Below, one piece after another: positions 1 through 4,219 of a stretch of DNA of 5,864 bases. The translations under genes were made by a program, and so were the position numbers. How positions within the stretch are numbered: the stretch's first letter is position 1; each line of letters begins with the position of its first letter. The DNA comes from Actinomycetota bacterium. Its GTDB lineage: Bacteria > Actinomycetota > Thermoleophilia > Gaiellales > Gaiellaceae. The notes beneath the pieces were generated by a model, which was not told the origin of the DNA, searched no databases, and was given only the letters and a program-made list of their open reading frames with translations. The DNA lies in contig VAXD01000022.1 of the NCBI GenBank assembly GCA_005884155.1, positions 29,827 to 35,690 of the forward strand, read 5' to 3'.

Positions 1-1
1 C

Positions 2-166
2 GGTTACCTGCTGACGATCGCGCCCTTCGGCCTCGCGCTCCACCGCTACTCGCGCTGCGTCGAGGTGGGGCAGGGCTCGGCGCCCGAGGAGCTGCTGCTC
101 GGCGAGCCTGGCCTGGCTGCGCTAGCCCTGGCCTGGGCAGCGCTCTTCCTCCTCGCGCTGAGCTGA
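2..166 (+). CDS. UbiA-family membrane transferase, C-terminal end (probable decaprenyl-phosphate phosphoribosyltransferase)
   Basis: Only the last 54 codons are in the window; the 5' end lies to the left. The reading begins GYLLTIAPFGLALHRYS and continues with a charged stretch (VEVGQGSAPEELLLGEP) and a final hydrophobic helix (LAALALAWAALFLLALS) before TGA at 164-166. In actinobacterial decaprenyl-phosphate phosphoribosyltransferases (the Rv3806c type of UbiA integral membrane enzymes) the C-terminus has the same layout: a helix ending in RY, a loop with G-x-PEE, then a last transmembrane helix. Those enzymes move phosphoribose from PRPP to decaprenyl phosphate, the first step toward the arabinose donor of cell-wall arabinan. 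The family match rests on this tail only, so another UbiA prenyltransferase is possible. It converges on the aldolase gene. Confidence 0.6.
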   Translation, partial: GYLLTIAPFGLALHRYSRCVEVGQGSAPEELLLGEPGLAALALAWAALFLLALS

Positions 167-201
167 GGAGGGCTTGACGAAACCTAGTCTGAGCCGCCGG
201 G
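167..201 (+). repeat. Compound intergenic repeat, copy A, left half
   Basis: This 35-nt block starts on the base after the UbiA-type stop codon and contains GGCTTGACGAAACCT. It matches 1927-1961 at 32 of 35 positions. Its partner half is at 308-330, separated by about 106 nt that are absent from copy B. Confidence 0.7.
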
Positions 202-210
202 CCGCGCTGT

Positions 211-262
211 CCGCCCCGAGGCGGCGTCCTCAGTCGGCCCAATAGCTATCCACTATTGGGCC
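211..262. terminator. Paired hairpins between convergent genes
   Basis: A 5-bp stem with a tetraloop (CCGCC 211-215, GGCGG 220-224) is followed by a perfect 10-bp stem (GGCCCAATAG 236-245, CTATTGGGCC 253-262) with a 7-nt loop. Because the stems lie between the convergent UbiA-type and aldolase genes, a bidirectional terminator role is likely. Neither has a clear U-tract, so it would not be a classic rho-independent signal. Confidence 0.5.
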
Positions 263-307
263 TCCCTGCGTCCTTGCCTCGGAACGGCCATCGCACCCCG
301 ACGACGA

Positions 308-330
308 GCAAGGTTCCGCCAAACCCTCCT
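308..330 (+). repeat. Compound intergenic repeat, copy A, right half
   Basis: A 23-nt block (GCAAGGTTCCGCC then AAACCCTCCT) identical to 1961-1983. Read on the minus strand it resembles the left half, with about 18 of 23 positions matching, so the whole repeat is an imperfect palindrome. It runs into the stop codon of the aldolase gene: the TAG at 331-329 shares bases with it. Confidence 0.7.
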
Positions 331-1336
331 AGACCGCCGCGGTCTCCATCTCAGGCGCGTAGGAGCCTGTGCGGGCGGCGCCGTTGAACTTCGCTCGGCG
401 GTAGAACGCCTTCTGCGCGTCCTCGACGTTGGCCTCGTCGCCGCCCCAGGTCTTGAGCGCTGGCGCCTGCAGCGCGCGCCCGTACGAGAACGAGAGCTCC
501 CACGGATGCGGCCCACGCGCGTTCATCGCGTTCAGGTGGGCGGTGGCGTCCTCCCCCGAGAGGAAGACGATCCCCGGCACCGCCGCCGGAACGTGGCGGT
601 AAAGCTCGTCGAGCGTCGCGTCCGCGACCTCGTCCACGCTGGCCCGGTTCGAAGCGTCGTAGCCGCTCAGCACCATGTTCGGCTTGAGCAGGGTCCCGTA
701 GAGATCGACCCGCTGGTCGTGCAGCTCGGTGTAGAGCGCCTGCAGCGCGCGGCCGGTCGCGTTCCCTGCCTCCCCGATCGAGTGCGAGCCGTCCATCAAG
801 ACCTCCGGCTCGACGATCGGCACGAGTCCGGCCTCCTGCGAGAGCGCCGCGAACCGCGCCAGAGCGTGCGCGTTCGTCCAGACCGCGTACTCGCTCGGAA
901 TCCCGTCGCCGACCGAGTAGGTGGCGCGCCACTTGGTGAAGCGCGCGCCGAGCTCGTAGTACTCCTCCAACCGCTCGCGCAGCCCGTCGAGGCCCTCGGT
1001 GATCGTCTCGTCGGAGGCGAGCGCCAGCAGCTTCGTCCCCTTGTCGACCTTGATCCCCGGAATGATCCCGCGGCTCTCGAGGAGCTTCGGGAAGGGCGTC
1101 CCGTCCGCGGAGCTCTGGCGGATCGTCTCGTCGAACAGGATCACGCCGCTGATGTACTCCTCGACGCCGTCGGCGGTGAAGAGGAGCTCGCGGTAGGCGC
1201 GCCGGTTGTCCTCGGTCGACTCGACGTCGATCGAGTCGAAGCGCTTCTTGATCGTGCGGTCGCTCTCGTCGGCGGCGAGGATCCCTTTGCCCTCGGCGAC
1301 GAGCGCCTTCGCGGTCTCGTGGAGCTCGGTTCCCAT
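329..1336 (-). CDS. Class I fructose-bisphosphate aldolase
   Basis: A 335-residue cytoplasmic enzyme of glycolysis and gluconeogenesis. It cleaves fructose 1,6-bisphosphate to dihydroxyacetone phosphate and glyceraldehyde 3-phosphate by Schiff-base chemistry, without a metal. Visible family marks, in order: AADES (21-25, Asp23 active-site acid), FTKWR (133-137), VEPEVL (175-180), GTLLKPN (214-220) with Schiff-base Lys218, FLSG (268-271) and SFSYGRALQ (292-300) with the phosphate-binding Arg. Length is usual for bacterial members; no C-terminal Tyr is present. The residue at the glutamate position of the active-site signature is Tyr213. ATG at 1336 is chosen over a long upstream extension because AAGGGGG lies just before it and homology begins there. 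The OB-like lipoprotein gene ends 31 nt upstream on the same strand, so the two may be co-transcribed. Confidence 0.95.
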   Translation of the reverse strand: MGTELHETAKALVAEGKGILAADESDRTIKKRFDSIDVESTEDNRRAYRELLFTADGVEEYISGVILFDETIRQSSADGTPFPKLLESRGIIPGIKVDKGTKLLALASDETITEGLDGLRERLEEYYELGARFTKWRATYSVGDGIPSEYAVWTNAHALARFAALSQEAGLVPIVEPEVLMDGSHSIGEAGNATGRALQALYTELHDQRVDLYGTLLKPNMVLSGYDASNRASVDEVADATLDELYRHVPAAVPGIVFLSGEDATAHLNAMNARGPHPWELSFSYGRALQAPALKTWGGDEANVEDAQKAFYRRAKFNGAARTGSYAPEMETAAV

Positions 1337-1367
1337 CGTTCCCCCTTGCGTCGTTCGCTGGGCTGGA

Positions 1368-1874
1368 TTATGGCTCAGCCTGGCCGGTCTGGAGGAGGAG
1401 GCGAACGGCCCGCAGCTCCTGGTCGGTGGCGGGCTGGATCGATCCCGCACTGATCCACCAGGCCGGGTGGAGCTCACTCCAGCCGTGCTCGGTGTCGTCG
1501 ACCCACGGCCCAACGACCTCGATGCGCGCGCCCACCGGCGGCACGTCGACACGCGAGCGGTCCTGCGGGATGATCTCGACGATCAGGTTTCCGCCGACCC
1601 GCCCGTTGCCGTCCGAGAGCAGGTTCTCGTAGGGCTGGTCGGGGCGGAGATCAATGTGCACGTCCCCGTCGTACTCCTCGAACTTGACCTCGTGGACCGT
1701 CCCGATCGCGACGCGGCAGCGGCTCTTCACGACCAGGCGCTGCGGGTGGTAGACGCCGGCGAGCGGGTTGCCGCCGCGGCAGTGGGGCGAGGGCGGCGCG
1801 ACCTGGCGGCGCAGGCTGCATGCGGCGGTGCAGCAGACGAGGAAGAGCGTCAGGACGAACGCAGCGCGCCACAT
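1368..1874 (-). CDS. Small predicted lipoprotein/secreted protein with OB-like domain
   Basis: 168 residues from ATG 1874. The N-terminus (MWRAAFVLTLFLVCCTAACS) is a hydrophobic export signal; Cys19 follows TAA, a weak lipobox, so lipid anchoring is possible but unsure. The mature part has Cys32 and Cys53, which could form a disulfide, a beta-rich segment with DGDVHIDL (69-76), and a C-terminal WVDDTEHGW then SELHPAW (124-139). The spacing of D-x-x-H-G-W-x-E-L-H-P recalls small OB-fold domains of the DUF3465 kind; I do not assign a function. An in-frame start at 1964 would add 30 Arg-rich residues and cross the repeat at 1927-1983, so the shorter start before the signal sequence is preferred, although no strong ribosome site precedes it. 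It lies 31 nt upstream of the aldolase gene and is probably co-transcribed with it. Confidence 0.7.
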   Translation of the reverse strand: MWRAAFVLTLFLVCCTAACSLRRQVAPPSPHCRGGNPLAGVYHPQRLVVKSRCRVAIGTVHEVKFEEYDGDVHIDLRPDQPYENLLSDGNGRVGGNLIVEIIPQDRSRVDVPPVGARIEVVGPWVDDTEHGWSELHPAWWISAGSIQPATDQELRAVRLLLQTGQAEP

Positions 1875-1926
1875 ACGTCGAGGGTGCCAGCGGCGGCGTC
1901 GGCGCGAAAGTCGCTCTTCAGGACAG

Positions 1927-1983
1927 GGAGGGCTTGACGAAACCTGGTCTGTGCCGTCGGGCAAGGTTCCGCCAAACCCTCCT
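1927..1983 (+). repeat. Compound intergenic repeat, copy B (halves adjacent)
   Basis: Left half 1927-1961 and right half 1961-1983 are contiguous. The right half is identical to 308-330 and the left half matches 167-201 at 32 of 35 positions. The arms GGAGGGCTTGACGAAACC and GGTTCCGCCAAACCCTCC are near reverse complements, so the unit could fold as a long imperfect hairpin. It lies between the 5' end of the lipoprotein gene and the tRNA-Gly promoter, where its right half occupies the -35 region. Confidence 0.7.
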
Positions 1984-1993
1984 GGGCTAGAAT
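1966..1993 (+). promoter_or_regulatory. Probable tRNA-Gly promoter
   Basis: TAGAAT at 1988-1993 matches the -10 consensus at 5 of 6 bases and would start transcription near 2000-2001, just before the mature tRNA 5' end at 2003. No good -35 hexamer is present; the expected place (about 1966-1972) is GTTCCGC, inside the right half of repeat copy B. Confidence 0.45.
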
Positions 1994-2002
1994 CGCTTGC
2001 GC

Positions 2003-2078
2003 GCGGACGTAGCTCAGTTGGTAGAGCATCAGCTTCCCAAGCTGAGGGTCGCGGGTTCGATCCCCGTCGTCCGCTCCA
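2003..2078 (+). tRNA. tRNA-Gly (anticodon CCC)
   Basis: All cloverleaf parts are readable. Acceptor GCGGACG (2003-2009) pairs with CGTCCGC (2068-2074). The D arm is GCTC-AGTTGGTA-GAGC. The anticodon stem TCAGC/GCTGA holds loop TTCCCAA, giving anticodon CCC, which reads GGG. The T arm is GCGGG-TTCGATC-CCCGT. Discriminator T2075 is followed by an encoded CCA (2076-2078). The 3' part is duplicated at 2797-2843, so the gene appears to be an integration target. Confidence 0.97.
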
Positions 2079-2161
2079 TATGAATAAGCCGAAACCCGCT
2101 TCGCTTGGCGGGTTCGGTGTCTCAGCGGCTTGACGCGGATTTACCGCCTGAAATCGCTAAA
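2032..2161 (+). repeat. Long direct repeat, left copy (att-like)
   Basis: From the anticodon stem-loop of tRNA-Gly through its terminator and about 45 nt beyond, the sequence matches 2797-2927 with about five substitutions and one single-base indel (an extra T at 2880). Similarity stops abruptly upstream at GCTTCCCAAGCTGA and fades after CGCTAAA. A breakpoint in the anticodon stem-loop is typical of integrases that target tRNA genes. Confidence 0.85.
2089..2117 (+). terminator. tRNA-Gly terminator hairpin, copy 1
   Basis: CCGAAACCCGC (2089-2099) pairs with GCGGGTTCGG (2108-2117) around TTCGCTTG, with one bulged A. It begins 11 nt after the tRNA CCA. No long U-run follows. The same hairpin recurs, perfectly paired, at 2854-2883. 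Confidence 0.6.
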
Positions 2162-2297
2162 CCGCTCAGAACTGGGCCGCATGGTCAGCGGGATAGTAGG
2201 GGTGACGACTCGGCCGGCGACACCTTGAACGGCGGCGAAATGGACTGGCGATGACGGCGATAGAGGGGTTTTCCAAAGCGGCGCGAACGCTCCCCAA

Positions 2298-2357
2298 AGC
2301 CGGGGCGGAGTATCCACCGAGAGAGCCACAGACTCCCTCTCCCCATCCGCCCCGGCT
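2298..2357. repeat. 12-bp perfect inverted repeat upstream of HTH gene
   Basis: AGCCGGGGCGGA (2298-2309) and TCCGCCCCGGCT (2346-2357) are exact reverse complements 36 nt apart, with a nested GAGAG/CTCTC stem (2321-2325, 2337-2341). It ends 9 nt before the GTG at 2367. It could be a terminator, an operator or a recombination-related site; the sequence does not decide. Confidence 0.5.
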
Positions 2358-2366
2358 GACTACGCG

Positions 2367-2810
2367 GTGATCAGCGCCCAGCCCTCGCGGAGGGCCGCGC
2401 TCTCGTCGCCGCGGCTGGCAACGGTTCTCCGAAGACCCCCGCGCGCGAGGTTGGCGCTCTCGAAGGCCGAGGCTGCCGAGGCGCTCGGCTGCTCGGTCGA
2501 CTTCCTCGAGGAGCGTGTTCTGCCCGAGCTGCGAGTCGTCAGGCGTGGCCGGCGCGTGTTCACTGTGATCGCCGAGCTCCAGCGCTGGCTCGACGCGAAC
2601 GGGGCGAGAGTGCTCGATGTGAGGTTTGCTCAGTGGCACCTCACAGCGATGGCGGCGGCAGGGCGACGAATCCTTCCGCCGCCCTGGGCCGCACTTTTGG
2701 CTACGAGGTCGAGCCGCTCCCGGATGCGGGCATATCACGCTCGCCGCGGTCTCGCGCACGCGCGCGCGCGGGAAGGTGCGTGTTACGAAAGTCTCGGCTT
2801 CCCAAGCTGA
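2367..2810 (+). CDS. Excisionase/AlpA-like helix-turn-helix protein, element relic
   Basis: Residues 29-83 read as a compact winged helix-turn-helix of the excisionase/MerR-like type. They contain LSKAEAAEALGCSVDFLEE, a turn, LPELRVVRRGRRVF (wing) and the closing helix IAELQRWLDANGARVL. Such proteins usually direct excision or regulate the integrase of actinobacterial integrative elements. GTG 2367 opens the longest frame; TTG 2451 (residue 29) would start directly at the domain and may be the true start, and neither has a clear ribosome site. After about residue 86 the sequence becomes Arg/Ala-rich and featureless. The frame closes at TGA 2808-2810, inside the tRNA remnant, so the last roughly 60 residues are probably not native. 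A hairpin at 2618-2645 supports an original end near 2610-2620. Confidence 0.6.
   Translation: MISAQPSRRAALSSPRLATVLRRPPRARLALSKAEAAEALGCSVDFLEERVLPELRVVRRGRRVFTVIAELQRWLDANGARVLDVRFAQWHLTAMAAAGRRILPPPWAALLATRSSRSRMRAYHARRGLAHARAREGACYESLGFPS
2618..2645 (+). terminator. Hairpin at presumed original end of HTH gene
   Basis: TGTGAGG (2618-2624) pairs with CCTCACA (2639-2645) around a 14-nt loop, just past the codons for the HTH domain. A second pair of competing stems follows at 2651-2686 (GGCGGCGG/CCGCCGCC and CAGGGCG/CGCCCTG). No U-run is present. Confidence 0.35.
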
Positions 2811-2843
2811 CGGTCGCGGGTTCGATCCCCGTCGTCCGCTCCA
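2797..2843 (+). pseudogene. 3' fragment of tRNA-Gly
   Basis: It covers the anticodon loop (TTCCCAA), 3' anticodon stem, variable loop, T arm, 3' acceptor strand and CCA, identical to the intact gene except for C in place of G at 2811. The 5' acceptor, D arm and 5' anticodon strand are missing, so it cannot make a tRNA. Confidence 0.9.
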
Positions 2844-2853
2844 TATGAATAAG

Positions 2854-2883
2854 CCGAAACCCGTTTCGCTTGGCGGGTTTCGG
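2854..2883 (+). terminator. tRNA-Gly terminator hairpin, copy 2
   Basis: CCGAAACCCG (2854-2863) and CGGGTTTCGG (2874-2883) form a perfect 10-bp stem around TTTCGCTTGG. This is probably the tRNA terminator before the duplication, since its stem is intact whereas copy 1 has a bulge. Confidence 0.55.
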
Positions 2884-2958
2884 TGTCTCAACGGCTTGAC
2901 GCGGATTTACCGCCTGAAACCGCTAAAAACCGGCTCGCTCGAGCGGATCGAGACTACG

Positions 2959-2987
2959 TTGGGCATTCACCCGGTCCGTCCTAAAGC
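2959..2987 (+). promoter_or_regulatory. Possible promoter of lysyl-oxidase-like gene
   Basis: TTGGGC (2959-2964) and TAAAGC (2982-2987) are 17 nt apart, about 33 nt before the GTG start at 3021. Both hexamers match the consensus only in part. Confidence 0.25.
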
Positions 2988-3008
2988 GCAAGTGCGGTTG
3001 AGTGGGTA

Positions 3009-3022
3009 ACTACCGAGGTAGT
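3009..3022. promoter_or_regulatory. Palindrome over the start codon of the lysyl-oxidase-like gene
   Basis: ACTACC-GA-GGTAGT is a perfect 6+2+6 palindrome that includes the only Shine-Dalgarno-like bases and the first two bases of the GTG start. The 2-nt centre is too short for an RNA hairpin, so a protein-binding operator is the more natural reading. Chance is not excluded. Confidence 0.25.
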
Positions 3023-3806
3023 GCGGCCTCGGCTCGGGATAGTCGCTGCGCTCCTCGGCACGCTCGCCTGCTCCGGCAGTGCGTCCGGCGGCCTTCCGAA
3101 CTTGCTCCTGCCCGATCTTGACCAGCGCCCTCCGCTGGCGGTCTCCGTTCGCTGGGGCGGGCCGCCGAAGCATCACCCGCTGCTCGTCTTCACGTCGAGC
3201 GTCGAGAACGTCGGCTGGGGGCCGCTGATCGTCGAGGGCCGTCGGGCGAGCAGGCGCGTGCCGACGATGCGCGCCGATCAACTGATCGCGCTGCCAAAGG
3301 GCGGCTTTCGGCGCGTGATCGGAGTCGGGCGGCTGCGCTACAACGTCAACCCTTCCCACAGCCACTGGCACCTGCTGCCGTTCGAGCGCTACGAGTTGCG
3401 GACTTTGGCCGGGGCACAGATCGTGCGCGACCATAAGAGCGGCTTCTGCCTGACGAGCGACCACCAGTCGCCGCTGCCGACGCTCGGCCCGCCTGCCACG
3501 CGGCCGATCAAGGGGAGCGACTGCGCCCGGAACAAGCCGAGCGCGTTGCGCCTCCTCGAGGGCATCGCCGTCGGCTGGGGCGACATCTACATCCCTGCCA
3601 AGGAGGGGCAGGCGATCGACATCAGCGGCGTTCCTCCCGGCGACTACGACCTCGTCCACCGCGTCAACGTCGGTCGCGTCCTGCGCGAGGTGGACTACTC
3701 GAACGACGACTCCTCGATGCGGATCAGGCTGCTGCCGCCGCCAACGCCAGGCGGGCTTCCCGGCGTGGTGGTGCTGAACACCTGCGAAACCGGAATCCAG
3801 TGCTAG
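3021..3806 (+). CDS. Secreted lysyl-oxidase-like protein
   Basis: 261 residues. The start is an export signal (MRPRLGIVAALLGTLACSGS); Cys17 might be a lipidation site but the lipobox is poor. The body matches the lysyl oxidase catalytic domain, a copper amine oxidase that deaminates peptidyl lysine. SHSHWHLLPF (112-121) supplies His113, His115 and His117, the H-x-H-x-H copper ligands. DHKSGFCL (137-144) carries Lys139 and GWGDIY (185-190) carries Tyr190, at the places of human LOX Lys320 and Tyr355 that form lysine tyrosylquinone. IDISGVPPGDYDL (199-211) and VDYSNDD (224-230) match the domain's C-terminal strands. All key residues are kept, so activity is plausible, though the bacterial substrate is unknown. 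GTG 3021 begins the signal peptide; GAGG (3015-3018) is unusually close to it. Transcribed alone after the tRNA relic. Confidence 0.85.
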   Translation: MRPRLGIVAALLGTLACSGSASGGLPNLLLPDLDQRPPLAVSVRWGGPPKHHPLLVFTSSVENVGWGPLIVEGRRASRRVPTMRADQLIALPKGGFRRVIGVGRLRYNVNPSHSHWHLLPFERYELRTLAGAQIVRDHKSGFCLTSDHQSPLPTLGPPATRPIKGSDCARNKPSALRLLEGIAVGWGDIYIPAKEGQAIDISGVPPGDYDLVHRVNVGRVLREVDYSNDDSSMRIRLLPPPTPGGLPGVVVLNTCETGIQC

Positions 3807-3916
3807 GAAGGGCCGTCGCGCCCGGGCACATCGGGAGGCTTGACATCCTTTTTGGCACGTAGGTGTGTTCGGGCGTAGTCACTGACTCGGGGCACGGACA
3901 ACCTGCGGAGAGGGTT

Positions 3917-4030
3917 GGAAAAGGTCTACCCTTTTAACGCAGACCTGCGGCCAAGGTCTAGACGCGTTTCGCGTTCAAAAGGACGCGTCGCGCACGCCGG
4001 ACTCTCCCCAACGTGCACGACCTTGGCCGC
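3917..4030 (-). ncRNA. Candidate structured small RNA with three-way junction
   Basis: Read leftward from G4030, the RNA would open with GCGGCCAAGGTC (4030-4019), pairing exactly with GACCTTGGCCGC (3958-3947). Inside, GTGCACG (4018-4012) pairs with CGTGCGC (3996-3990; one G-U), enclosing a 15-nt loop with TTGGGGAGAGT. Next, GACGCGT (3989-3983) pairs with ACGCGTC (3967-3961). The helices abut with only UA unpaired, a compact three-way junction. The 5' end lies 6 nt past a good -10, and a terminator-like hairpin follows directly at 3946-3922. It resembles no riboswitch or housekeeping RNA I can recognise. Helices fold on either strand; the promoter and terminator favour minus. It would end about 110 nt before the converging lysyl-oxidase-like gene. 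Confidence 0.45.
3919..3946 (-). terminator. Terminator-like hairpin of the candidate small RNA
   Basis: On the minus strand AGGTCT (3946-3941) pairs with AGACCT (3927-3922) around a 13-nt loop, and the last T plus three more give a TTTT run (3922-3919). The stem is short, so it is a moderate signal. Its AGACC could also pair with the 5' strand of the RNA's closing helix. Confidence 0.45.
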
Positions 4031-4036
4031 AATCTC

Positions 4037-4064
4037 GTTATAGGTCAGGACGCGGGTGTGTCTA
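4037..4064 (-). promoter_or_regulatory. Minus-strand promoter for the candidate small RNA
   Basis: TAGACA (4064-4059, 5 of 6 to TTGACA), a 16-nt spacer and TATAAC (4042-4037, 5 of 6 to TATAAT). The predicted start, 6-7 nt downstream, falls on G4030, the first base of the 12-bp closing helix. Confidence 0.5.
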
Positions 4065-4138
4065 GCGTGGGCGGTTACTCTCCCCAAGCGGCTGGGAGAC
4101 TGGCCCAGTCGCTGGCCGTCGAAGAAACCGCCCACGCT
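4064..4138. repeat. 13-bp perfect inverted repeat enclosing nested stems
   Basis: AGCGTGGGCGGTT (4064-4076) and AACCGCCCACGCT (4126-4138) are exact reverse complements. Nested stems are TCTCCC/GGGAGA (4079-4084, 4094-4099) and the odd palindrome GACTGGCCCAGTC (4098-4110). The element abuts the -35 of the minus-strand promoter. It contains ACTCTCCCCAA (4077-4087), the same 11 bases found at 4001-4011 in the neighbouring structured element. It could be a second structured RNA, or a transcription stop shielding that promoter. Confidence 0.5.
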
Positions 4139-4219
4139 GAGATTGATGCTTGGCCGCGTCGCTTCTTGCGCCGAGCCTCGACGTGATTCGAAAGCGAGCG
4201 TGAAGGGGACGCAAACGAC
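4139..4219. other. Non-coding leader before the 67-aa gene
   Basis: Nothing distinct is visible apart from a ribosome-site-like GAAGGGG at 4202-4208. With 3807-3916 this makes up the rest of the 413-nt gap between the lysyl-oxidase-like gene and the 67-aa gene. The 3807-3916 part has a weak GGGC/GCCC stem (3810-3823), a GGCTTGACA (3837-3845) and the 11-nt palindrome AGTCACTGACT (3877-3887), with no convincing ORF. Confidence 0.4.

Larger units (their letters stand above)
2079..2796 (+). mobile_element. Remnant of a tRNA-Gly-integrated element
   Basis: The segment between the intact tRNA and the partial 3' copy of the same tRNA carries only an excisionase-like HTH ORF (2367-2810) and strong hairpins. 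Integrases that use a tRNA 3' end as attB leave this pattern: an intact tRNA on one side and a 3' tRNA fragment on the other. No integrase, relaxase or cargo gene is visible, so the element would be a decayed or internally deleted relic. A simple segmental duplication is the alternative, but it explains the HTH gene less well. Confidence 0.6.
2797..2927 (+). repeat. Long direct repeat, right copy (att-like)
   Basis: Second copy of 2032-2161, offset by 765 nt (766 after the indel). It carries the tRNA 3' part, the hairpin and the conserved GGCTTGACGCGGATTTACC flank. It would be the opposite attachment-site junction of the integrated element. Confidence 0.85.

Noticed and set aside
506..1453. 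Plus-strand 315-aa ORF across the aldolase gene
   Set aside because: It is the antisense shadow of a clear class I aldolase and shows Arg/Val-rich composition without any domain.
1768..2133. Plus-strand ORF ending with SSVGRASASQAEGRGFDP
   Set aside because: This is the sense translation of the tRNA-Gly gene, a well-known false protein; its N-terminal part is the complement of the lipoprotein gene.
2166..2891. Minus-strand 241-aa ORF containing GRRGSNPRPSAWEA
   Set aside because: That peptide is the familiar antisense translation of tRNA sequence. It arises here from the tRNA-Gly fragment at 2797-2843; the rest is the complement of the HTH gene and hairpins.
2967..3659. Minus-strand 230-aa ORF opposite the lysyl-oxidase-like gene
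   Set aside because: The plus strand carries the catalytic motifs of a known family; the antisense frame has none.
3840..3869. Perfect TTGACA (3840-3845) as a promoter for the structured gap or the 67-aa gene
   Set aside because: No acceptable -10 lies 16-18 nt downstream; the nearest T-rich hexamers (TAGGTG, TGTGTT) are at poor spacing or match.
4064..4138. SAM-I riboswitch, because of GACTGGCCC at 4098-4106
   Set aside because: The required CGGCAACC and the other conserved segments are absent, and the fold does not match.
4064..4138. Integron attC site
   Set aside because: The arms lack the RYYYAAC/GTTRRRY core sites, and there is no integron integrase or cassette array.
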